A DNA stretch of 32,087 nucleotides from Thermomucor indicae-seudaticae (Eukaryota; Mucoromycota; Mucoromycetes; Mucorales; Lichtheimiaceae). Position numbers and translations under genes: made by a program. The first letter of the stretch is position 1; the number at the start of each line of letters is the position of its first letter. This document shows positions 11,418 to 19,391 of this stretch, in pieces. A model generated the notes under the pieces. It made no database searches and was not told where the DNA came from. It saw only the letters and a list, made by a program, of their open reading frames with translations. The stretch spans positions 1 through 32,087 of the forward strand of contig JSYX01000078.1 in the NCBI GenBank assembly GCA_000787465.1. The letters are read 5' to 3'.

Positions 11418-12385
11418 CTGTTCGTCCGTCGCTGCGCTAAATCAACGGACGTCAGATGGTGTCTTCAAACCTGGGTTCGGAGCATTATGTGAAACCAACA
11501 TTTTTGATGCAAAAGAACGCTTCGTTACATGTCATGGTTTCATTGTCTGTTTGGTCCCCCCATTCGTCAGTCCGATGTCCTTGTTAGACATAAATTAAGA
11601 TTTTAGACTAGCGGTATGTCCTTGCTTGGCTTCAAGTTTCATGGTGCTTAATATTGATACTCCAATGGCTGACTTACCGAAAAGCATAGTGGTGTGCGAC
11701 AGACTGATAGGGCCTGTGGGACAAAAATGCGATCGTTGTATCAATAATAACGATGTATTGACATGAGCACAGTGATGGCCAAGCATCAAGGCTCACTGGA
11801 TACAGTGCTCGTCTTTGCAGTGATATGCCAGTGTATCATGACTGGCTGATCAATGCAATGTTCATGCTTGTAGACTTTGTACTCCTTTAGGAAGGAAATC
11901 GTGGCTGCTTTCTGTCGCGGTTCTCACTTCTTCTTTTCCTGTTCTTATTGTTGCTTCTTTATTTCATCGGTCCTTATAGCCTTTTCGACCATCTTTACGA
12001 AAAACGTTAGCCCTGTGAATAAGCAAGAGAAAAAAGACCGTACCTTTTGTGTGTTTTCAATCCGCTCCTCTAGCTCTTCCTCCAGCTTCTCGTCACGGTC
12101 CAGTCTAGTTTGAAGTGAGCCTTTCGGCATGAATGACAGGACCCGTTCACAACATACCACATCAGACTGTCATCAACCATTTTCTCCTCTTCTTTTTTTC
12201 TACGCTTCTCCAACAGCTCGCGCTTCATCTTCTCCAACTTTTTGTAATGATCCTGCTCCCGCGTCCTATACTTTTCGTTAATCGCACACCACACACCACC
12301 AACATGTTTAATGTGTCAAATATTTAAGAACCAAGCAAGAGTTCTTATCATGATCTTCTTCGACGTTTGTTCACGATAAGTTTAT

Positions 12386-12513
12386 GGGATGGGTCGGGGT
12401 CCGACCTGAGACCCGTTCGGGACAGATCAATGGGAAAGATCAATGGGACACCCGTTGTCCCGGTTATTAAATGGGACGGGACCCGGGACGACCCTTCCCA
12501 ATTAAGAGCCCTA
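12386..12513. repeat. GC-rich transposon-end-like fragment (hAT type suspected)
   Basis: About 130 bp dominated by GGGTCGG, GGGAC and ACCCG(GG) words, with internal inverted complementarity, in otherwise AT-rich DNA. Read on the minus strand it begins TAGGGCTCTTAATTGGGAAG, which resembles the CAGGG/TAGGG-starting, GGGTCGGGT-rich ends of hAT elements. No second end was found, so it is called a solo remnant. It lies between the acidic-exon and coiled-coil parts of GLE1-like copy 1. Confidence 0.4.
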
Positions 12514-12769
12514 GGCACAGGCGTAGACGACTAGACTGGGTGCTTCTTTATTGGTCCTTCTTCCATCGGAATCCGATGGACTGGCGCAAACAACTGGATT
12601 GGTCATGTTTTTAAAGTTAAGTCCATAGCAATGACACAATCAGCAAACGCCTCATCGTCAACAATACGAAAGACTACCGCTACAGCGACTTGCTGGTCGC
12701 TGCTGCTGCCACTACAACTGCGGTGACCATGTTGGTGATAAAGAGAGAAGAAAAAGAAAGTGGTAAGAG

Positions 12770-13010
12770 CGACTCTTATTTATAGCTGCCACCCTGCAGG
12801 TTGCTAAGTCAAAAATGCATCGATTGCCTCCTTGTTATGGCGCATGATAAAAAGAAGTCACTCGTTTTCTACTGTATGTATATGCATATCAAGTGTGTCG
12901 ACCCTGACATGGTTTGTCTCTCACGCATCGTTTTGCGAATATGCTGCGTAGAAGTCGAGCCTTTGTTTACGTCGTCGGGTAGGTTCGTGCTGTGCTAATT
13001 TTATGTCCAT
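12770..13010. repeat. 5'-flank repeat of GLE1-like copy 1
   Basis: The flank holds a TATAAATAAG box (12774-12784, minus strand) and then sequence alignable by eye with 16790-17045 (copy 2) and 19165-19385 (copy 3). Shared words include AAATTGCCTC-like, GATAAnAAG and TTTATGTC. The three upstream regions were therefore duplicated with the genes. Confidence 0.6.
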
Positions 13011-13870
13011 GGGAGATGTCTTCCACGTATTTTGCAATAGGTTGCACAGATGTCATTATTCGAAGATTCCCTTGGCCATCCCAATAGGAGGACCGCTGAT
13101 CCATTTTCTCATTCACTGATTCTTGCTAAAATTCTTGACAGTATCCTGTAACGAGGCTTTGACAATGCTCGACGTCGTCGGGCCGGTGGGAGAAGAAACA
13201 GCTCGGCTTGGTTCGCTGCAGCCAAATTTGGATTAGTGGGAAAGAGTCTCAAGCTTCCAACAATTACTTTGTAAATGAGTGTCCCAATCCTATGACATTG
13301 TCACCATAGTAACCTAGAGCGTCAATGTATGAACATGCAAGCTCCATTTGTCTATTCCTAAAGTCTCGTTCATACAGTACGCAGCTGCCTAAAGTCAATC
13401 CAGCCTTCTCAAGGTAAGTTCAAAAAGCTCTTTCTCATCAATGAAAAGCATTCTCTGTAAGTCGGTCATGATCATCAAAAGTCAAGCAAAAACCATGTAC
13501 CATGATTGTATGCTGCAAAGGCAGGACCTTAGCCCAAATATTGATGATGCATTCTTCTGTTTTAACGCTTCATTGATTCGAATCCTTATGATAAGATAGG
13601 ATTCGATCGCTGATCTGCTATTCTGCTCCCCTATTTCTATGCGCCACCACTCAAAATCAAAGCAGCAACAAACAGAAAAACATGGGGTACATTATCAAAG
13701 TGTACCTAAAACTAATCACAGTAGTCTTTTGTTTGTCTTATCCAACACAAATTCTTATCAATAAGCCATGTTGTCAGTAGTATTCGCCGCGTGCATGGTG
13801 TAGGGTCCAGAGAAGCGTTTTCTGTATACCCCACAGTCAATTCGTTCTAAAATTTTCAAGGCCTTTTTGT
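13010..13870 (-). pseudogene. Decayed coding trace of unknown family
   Basis: Minus-strand frames read like protein for long stretches but carry several stops. From about 13425 to 13010 one frame includes GSCVLYERDFRNRQMELACS, YIDALGYYGDNVIGLGHSF and, after stops, SYWDGQGNLRIMTSVQPIAK. From about 13860 to 13740 another frame includes RFSGPYTMHAANTTDNMAY before two stops. The frame is held over about 400 nt with only three stops, which suggests an eroded gene, perhaps transposon-borne. I do not recognise the family. It lies between the flanks of GLE1-like copies 1 and 2. Confidence 0.4.
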
Positions 13871-14240
13871 TCAGTGCATTTCTTTAGATGTGGGTACGTC
13901 CGGCTTTCGCTTGGATTTAACATTCTATCAAGAAGCGCCTTCCATTACTTACTCACAAGCAAGATCAGAAGCTCCATAAAAATAGGTACGGTAAGGATGC
14001 CGACTCCTACTTGTGCTGGTGTTCGCGCGCGCAAAGCCCTAATAGACTTTTGGGTGAGAGTCGACTCACGTGTTATGTTTTTATGCCTAAGAGAAACGGC
14101 GTCTCAGCGAACGTTTTACAAGGGCTTTTGGCTATCTGCGCCATACCGTCGCAGGTAAAAAAGCAAAGACTTGGATATTCAATAAATGTGCATTATCGCC
14201 AGAAGAGAGGAGGACAAACGAAGATCCCTTTTATATTGGA
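13870..14240. repeat. 3'-flank duplicated segment of GLE1-like copy 2
   Basis: From about 14030 on, the sequence (CTAATAGACTTTTG, GACTCACGTGTTATGT, TGCCTAAGAGAA, GCATTATCGCCAGAAGAGAG) matches 17100-17290 downstream of copy 3 word by word. Plus-strand frames here (13874-14158, 14011-14262) have no family features and are treated as chance. The 13870-14020 part is unique in the window. Confidence 0.55.
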
Positions 14241-14278
14241 CGTACAGTATTGTCTGTGCTGAAGCTCATTCTGAAAAA
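14241..14278. repeat. Conserved 3'-flank block of GLE1-like copy 2
   Basis: This is the second occurrence of the TACAGTATnGnCTGTGCTGAAG-type block, followed by CTCATTCTGAAA. It lies about 210 bp beyond the stop codon of copy 2. Confidence 0.7.
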
Positions 14279-14485
14279 GGAAAGATCACTCATGCCCATT
14301 ACCAAACGAAGAAGAACCAACAGAAAGAAAACTTTTCTACAAACGATAGGTAGAGATATACTGATAAAGAAATACATATAGAATGCGAAGAAAGTAATTG
14401 ACAGAAGGACTTTAATAAAATATACATAGAGATCAAGGGTAAATGATTTTGATTTTCCGCCCCTGCTTCTTTCGATTTTTGTGCA

Positions 14486-16743
14486 TTACACAGCGCAAAA
14501 ATAACGTTCAAGGCGCCACTGCAATGCTCGAATGTATGTCGAGCCCTCAATATCCTCGTAGTCTAAGACTCGGGGGCAAAGGTCGGTCAAGATGTGTTCA
14601 AGTAGATTTCGTATATGTCGCCCACAAGCGTCCAGCATGGTTCCGCTAGCGACATTGAGAAATCCGTAAATGAGGGCAGGCGTGATTCGATGCGGCGGTG
14701 TCTTGGAGGTCCGCGACAGCCAAGCCCAACCTTCTTCGACCCCTATGGGTCCATGGCCTGATCGTATCATCGCCGCAAACAACATTATGTGGGCCATTTG
14801 ATACATTGGGCTGTCCTTGTCATCATCAGCTTCATAGGACTGTCGATCATTTGTAGAAAGGTTCTGCGCGATATGTAGATTAGCGATGGCATGATGTAAG
14901 AATGGTCAGTGCCAATTTACCGGGTTGCCAGGTATCATGTTCGGGCACCGAGCGTACAGTTCGGCCATAAAGTATTCATTGAAATGGGGCGTATCCCAGG
15001 AGAGAAGAGCTGCAAGTTTTCCATAAAAAAGACTGCTTCGCAAGCAATCGAAGACCACATTTCTGCGCAAGCTTGTGACTACGTTCAAGTCAGTACATAA
15101 AAAAGGAAAGAAGCGAGAGGCATTATTGTTATTGTACCAAGAAGTCCTGCACCGTTTTTCGAAGCAAATATTCATAGGCTTGCTGGGAGGTATGCTCCCC
15201 GGCTACAAGCAGTATGGTTCCAATCATGGCGTGCTAATAATGACAGAAAGAGAGAGTCAATCAAGCGTTTATTCAAACCTTACTTTGGTGTTACTTACGC
15301 TTTGCCTAACCGTATACTCATTCTATTCCAAGCGCTTCACAATACGCTTGATTTTAATTCGTTCTCCATAAAGGTAGGACTGCAGCGGCACATTCCACTC
15401 CACGTTGTCCTTTACGCAGGCGTTGTAATAATCAAGAATTGATGTATGCTTTTTATATTCTTCTAAAGCAGAAATCGCTGCTGCTTTTTCTTCTGTCGTT
15501 CGTCTTTTCGTTTCTTGATTCTATCGGCCTTGATGGCCTCTTCTACGAGCTTTACGAAATACTTTAGCCCTTTTGGAAACAAAAGCAAAAAGGATCTTAC
15601 CTGTCTTGTCTTCGCAATTGTCTCTTTCAGTTCTTCTTCCATCTTCTCATCACGCTCGAGCCTAGTTTGATATGAGCTTTTGCACATGAATAAAAGGTCC
15701 CGTCCAAAACATACCACATCATACTGTGTTCCATCAACATCTCTCTCAGCTTCTTGTTCTCTTCTTGTTCTTTCTTCTTGTTCTTCTCCAGCAGCTCTCG
15801 TCTCATGTTTTCCAACTTCTGGTAATGCTCCTTCTCTTTTTCCAGATACACCGCGAGCAAACCTGGCTCAGACTACCCGCACCCGCCAATAAGGTTAATG
15901 TATCAAATCTATAAGATCAACGCAAGAGATCTTACAATAGTTCTCTTCCTCAACTGTGTCGGCTGCGATTGGCGCGCGTGCCTTGAAAGAAGTTACGCGT
16001 TATAGTTACAATCTTCATCCAACCTAAAGCAACACAGTATTTTTTTCCTTACTGCTTGGGTTTTACGTATTTCTCCTCCTCATCCGAGTCGGACGGACAA
16101 GCATACATGACCGGATTGGTCACTTCCTGCAGGTCAAATCTACCGCAATAACATAATCAGTCAACGCCTAACGGTCAACAATAAGAAAAAAATTACTGCT
16201 GCGGCGTGTCTTCCTCCTCCTCATCCGAGTCCATTGGACAGGAATAGACAACCGGATTAGTCGCCTTTTCCAAATTGAAGCTACAGCAAGGACGAAATCA
16301 GTAAACGCCTAACGGTTAATAATGCGAAAAGATTACCACTCAGGCTTCATATGCTTCTCCGTAGGATCGGATATGGGGGCGTCAACATCCAGATCCATCA
16401 TTTCTACTTCGTATCTACAGAAATGATATAATCAGTCAGCGTCAGACGGTCAACAATACGAAAAATTATCGCTCAGGCTTCACGTACTCCTTATCCTCTT
16501 CCTCCGCCTCGAGTGGGCAGGCACCAACAATCGGATGGGTGAATCCAACTTTATACCTACAGCAATGACATAATCAGTCAAAGCCTAAGGGTCAGCAATA
16601 ATGAAAGTTTACCGCTGCAGCGACTTGATAATTAATTCTGCAATTGCTGTCATGACTACTGCCACGACTGCCACTGCTGCCACTGCTACTCCTACTGCTG
16701 CTGCTCCTACTAATATCAAAAGTGCCAGTACTTCGGTGATCAT
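14486..16743 (-). pseudogene. GLE1-like gene copy 2, most complete but broken
   Basis: Exons by frame and splice consensus: 16743-16613 (MITEVLALLILVGAAAV, then a further Ala/Val-rich stretch: a membrane-anchor or signal-like segment); four acidic exons at 16556-16470, 16414-16337, 16280-16197 and 16139-16053; 15981-15936; coiled-coil exons 15862-15715 (EKEKEHYQKLENMRRELLEK), 15676-15601 and 15561-15299; then Gle1 domain exons 15233-15138, 15078-14921 and 14863-14486. The domain holds VAGEHTSQQAYEYLLRKTVQ, GKLAALLSWDTPHFNEYFMA, RCPNMIPGNP, RSGHGPIGVEEGWAWLSRT, ITPALIYGFLNVASG and EGSTYIRALQWRLERYF, matching the Gle1 core order. Lesions: AT instead of GT at the donor 16469-16468; a frame break near 15485; TAG at 15325-15323, where copy 1 has TAC; and a 1-nt loss in the T-tract 15030-15025. 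The exon 15981-15936 fits two frames. An intact GLE1 is presumably elsewhere. Confidence 0.72.
16053..16556 (-). repeat. Tandem array of symmetric acidic-repeat exons with duplicated introns
   Basis: Four exons of 87, 78, 84 and 87 nt encode units such as YKVGFTHPIVGACPLEAEEE, FNLEKATNPVVYSCPMDSDE and FDLQEVTNPVMYACPSDSDE, each closing with an acidic run and often a YVKP-like end. All begin and end in phase 2. The introns of 55-57 nt are near copies of each other: GTAATnTTT...TGTTGACCGTTAGGCGTTGACTGATTATGTnATTGCTGTAG in pattern, split here by variable bases. The unit of duplication is one exon plus one intron, about 140 bp. Single units persist in copies 1 (near 12600) and 3 (near 18570). Confidence 0.8.
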
Positions 16744-16791
16744 GATGCGGATAAAGAGAGAAGAAAAGGGACGTGGGAAAAGTGACCGTTA

Positions 16792-16797
16792 CTTATA
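16792..16797 (-). promoter_or_regulatory. TATA-like box of GLE1-like copy 2
   Basis: TATAAG on the minus strand lies about 50 nt upstream of ATG 16743, followed by a CTTTTCTTCTCTCTTTATC pyrimidine tract that leads into the start codon. The same tract precedes the start region in copies 1 and 3. Confidence 0.5.
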
Positions 16798-17327
16798 GAC
16801 TTCTCCATGCAGGTTGTTAGACCAGAATGTATAAATTGCCTCTTTGTTTGTGCCCTCGTGATAAGAAGGAGAAGCGCAGCTTTTACTGTGCATGTATGCA
16901 CGGGTATTGAACTTGGCAAAAGGAGACGTGCAGACTCAGGTGACATGCATTGCGCGTCTCATGCGTCTGCACCACTGTTTTTTGCTCCGCAGGATAGCGA
17001 CGTTCGTGTGTGCTCTGTGTAAAAGGCTTCTTTATGTCTCGGTAAAAGAACGCTGGATATTCCGATTCTCGCTTTCGCTGCTGCTGCTTGCATGCGCGTA
17101 AATCTCAATAGGCTTTTGCTAAAAATCGGCTCACGTTTTATGTCCGTATTGCCTGAGAGAAGGAGGACGTTTTTACACGTGCTTTCGATACGCTATGATA
17201 ATCGATCGACGTGCCAGGGTGTAGCAGATAAAAAAGCGAAGACCCAGATACGCAATAAACGCGCATTATCGCCAGAAGAGAGAAGGAGCTACCTTTTATA
17301 CAGTATTCAGCGATCCTACATGTACTG

Positions 17328-17366
17328 TACAGTATCGCCTGTGCTGAAGCTCATCCGCCCACTCAT
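17328..17366. repeat. Conserved 3'-flank block of GLE1-like copy 3
   Basis: This third occurrence, TACAGTATCGCCTGTGCTGA then AGCTCATCCG, sits directly after the truncated copy 3. Together with the blocks at 9261 and 14241 it marks the common 3' boundary of the duplicated unit. Confidence 0.7.
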
Positions 17367-17469
17367 GCCCGCTTAAGAGGCGAAAAAAGAGTACTTTACT
17401 GAATATGAAAGTGAGATACAGGAACACAGATAAACTTCAATGAAGTATACAACATATCAAGTATAAACG

Positions 17470-19140
17470 ATTTAATTTTCCCAAATGAGACGAATTGCGT
17501 TTTCGCGCACCACGTATGGGTACCGCCTGTGCAGTTCATATTCATAAAATAGTGGCGTGTCCCAGCACAGGAAAGCCGCAAGTTGTCCATGGGAGTACGT
17601 AGGCTGCTTCCCAAGCAATCGACGACCACACTCCTTGCGCGACCTTGTCATTAGGGATCTTTCACAAACGAATATCAGTGATATCCGCATTCGTTCGAAT
17701 CTTTTGAAGAACCCTACTTGTAACTATGTTTAACTCAATACATCAAAAAGTAAAAGAGAGAGAAGCATCATCGTTACCATAAAGTCCAGGACCGCCTTCC
17801 GCAGCAAATACTCATAGGCATCCTGGGAGGTGTATCCCCCAGCTGCAAGCAATATATTTCTAATCATCACGGCATGCTAATAACGACAGACAAACAGAAT
17901 CAATAGTCTATTCAAACCTTTACATTGGTGTCACTTACCCGTCGGATCACCGCATTCTCGTTGTGCGGCAATTGTTTTCAGATGCGCTTGATCTCCATAC
18001 GTTCGCCATAAAGGTACATCCGTAAAGGGGGACATCCCACTCTACATTTTCTTTGATGTGGGCGTTGTAATACCCAAGTATTGCCGTACGACCTTCGTAT
18101 GTCTCCAAGGCGGCAGACGATGTCAGTTTGGCTCCTTGCTCGCGCTTCTGACGCTCTACCTCTTTTTATCGGCCTTGATGGCGTCTTCCACACGCTTTAC
18201 GGAAGAACTTTAGCCCTGTGCATAAGCAAGTGAAAAGGGTCTTCCTGTCGCGTCTTTGAAATGGCCCTCTTCCAGGGTCAAACCACGCGCCCACACTAGT
18301 GCACGGATGAGCCTTCGCATGAATAAAAGGGCCGGTCCACGCAACATACCACGCCAGGCTCGCATCGCTAAGCTTTTGACACAGCTTTGCCAACTCCTCT
18401 TCCAACGGCTCCCACTTCATCCTCTCCGACTTCTTGTAATGCTGCCCGATACTCCTGTCAGGCCCGCACTACACCCGACCGACAAGTTTAATGTGTCAGA
18501 TCTTCAAGAAAGAAGGGAAAGGTCTGCTTCAACTTCCTTACCGTGGTGGTTTCACGTAGTCCTCCTCATCCTCAGTATCGGATGGGCAGGCGTATATGAC
18601 CTGATTGGTCACTTTTTTCATGTTAAAACAACAGCAATGATGTAATCAGTAAACACGTAATGGGCAACAATAAGAAAAAAAAGCCTCGGCTACGGACAAA
18701 CCCACCTGCCCTCTGAGAGTCCCATCGATCACCGTTCCCGTGCATTCCATTGAATTGGGTGGAAAATAAATAACACCAGCGTTTCTACCAACACCTCGAG
18801 AAACGAAAGCACCGAGCGTATCGCGATCTGCATGGTTTTTGCTTTCCGCGAGCAATGTAGGAACTGCAGCCCTTCATTACGCCGAGGAGGGAAAGTTTGC
18901 CGTTGTCGCCATCAGCAGCGACCAGCACAAGGTGATCCTCGGCAGCAAACACCAGGAGAAGTACCGCGACATGTGTAAAGCGGAGGAGGAGAAAGCACCC
19001 GAGGAGGGAAAGACGGTGTCCTTGGAGTGCAGCGCAAGAACGATACGTAACGGGTTCGGTTACATCACTTGATGGAGGTGGGGTGTCCGTAGCCGAGGCC
19101 TAGGAAAAATTACCGCTGCTGCTGTAACGATGTGTGGATA
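17470..19140 (-). pseudogene. GLE1-like gene copy 3, truncated and transposon-hit
   Basis: Remains in order: the first-exon splice junction, with the hydrophobic segment and ATG missing (about 19130-19115); one acidic exon at about 18600-18540 (KKVTNQVIYACPSDTEDEED then YVKPPR); a degraded coiled coil at about 18425-18170; a helix with AALETYEGRTAILGYYNAH then IKENVEWD at about 18110-18030; GERMEIKRI ended by TGA; and the first half of the Gle1 domain at about 17670-17480 (VWSSIAWEAAY, then GQLAAFLCWDTPLFYEYELH). The rest of the Gle1 domain is deleted: the sequence passes directly into the 3' flank (GGGAAAATTAAATCG), which in copies 1 and 2 lies after the stop. A 417-bp TIR element sits in its first intron. 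It is clearly non-functional as a GLE1 protein. Confidence 0.7.
18683..19099. mobile_element. 417-bp non-autonomous element with 24/25-bp terminal inverted repeats
   Basis: The left end GCCTCGGCTACGGACA at 18683 is mirrored exactly at the right end (19099 leftward). After two mismatches and one gap, CCCACCT also matches. The element interrupts a sequence that is continuous in copy 2, the first intron of the GLE1-like gene, so insertion is certain. Flanks are A-rich (AGAAAAAA and AGGAAAAA), compatible with an imperfect 8-9 bp target duplication as left by MULE-like elements. Inside, a plus-strand frame ending at 19072 reads SNVGTAALHYAEEGKFAVVA, then ISSDQHKVILGSKHQEKYRD. It looks protein-like but has no recognised domain and no clear ATG. 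This is a MITE, or a small element carrying captured sequence. Confidence 0.8.
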
Positions 19141-19391
19141 AAGAGAGAAGAAAAGGGAGGTGGCGTTATTCATAGCCGCCACCATGTATAAATTGCCTCA
19201 TGATAAGAAGACGACCTGCACTTCAGAGTACGCATTATGCACAATCGTTGAACGTGATAAAAAGAGAGGACTGCGTCAGCACCAACGTCCACGTATACTG
19301 CGTAAAAGTTTATGTCTCGGATAAAAGCAACGTTACTGCAAGGCTGGTTCCACTCTTGCTATCATACATGGATCATACATTATGATTAACA

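Larger units (their letters stand above)
10545..11860. other. Insertion inside GLE1-like copy 1
   Basis: Copies 2 and 3 continue directly from the post-coiled-coil Ala-rich helix into the segment seen in copy 2 as DYYNACVKDNVEWNVPLQ. In copy 1 the two sides are about 1.3 kb apart. The extra DNA carries one Zn2Cys6 gene (10897-11352). The 10560-10896 and 11420-11850 stretches show no other convincing coding sequence. I could not find terminal inverted repeats or a target duplication by eye, so the mechanism is unknown. Confidence 0.5.
9440..12730 (-). pseudogene. GLE1-like gene copy 1, decayed and interrupted
   Basis: Pieces in order on the minus strand: a short Ala/Val-rich exon (ATG 12730); one acidic exon trace at about 12640-12530 with CASPSDSD; a coiled coil at about 12290-11950 (KLEKMKRELLEKRRKKEEEK, then LDRDEKLEEELEERIENT); and the Gle1 C-terminal domain at about 10540-9450. 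The last includes VAGEYTSQDGSEYLLRKVIQ, GKLAALL, CKRCPDMIP and QSGHGPVGGEQGWSWLLRT. The Gle1 family is an mRNA-export factor that activates the DEAD-box ATPase Dbp5 at the nuclear pore. Lesions include a TAG at the end of exon 1 with a lost acceptor, stops after the coiled coil, a 1-nt loss in the motif seen intact in copy 2 as LYGERIKIK, TGA at 9988-9986, TAG at 9964-9962, a TAG near 9608, and a GC in place of one GT donor. About 1.3 kb of foreign sequence splits the coiled coil from the Gle1 domain. Confidence 0.7.

Noticed and set aside
11877..12113. Plus-strand Ser/Phe-rich frame
   Set aside because: It is the complement of the Lys/Glu-rich coiled coil of GLE1-like copy 1.
14864..14920. 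In-frame TGA in copy 2 between the Pro of MIPGNP and the next Gle1 segment, first read as a nonsense mutation
   Set aside because: The stretch is a 57-nt intron (GTAAAT donor, GCTAAT branch, CGCGCAG acceptor), so this stop is intronic. The aligned stretch in copy 1 has a GC donor.
16053..16556. The regularly spaced ~140-bp repeats read as a possible CRISPR-like array
   Set aside because: The repeats are exon-intron modules with splice sites and conserved reading frame in a eukaryotic gene; the 'spacers' encode related acidic peptides.
16807..17376. Several plus-strand frames of 65-94 codons
   Set aside because: They lie in the duplicated flanks of the GLE1-like units, are not conserved as protein between copies and show no domain.
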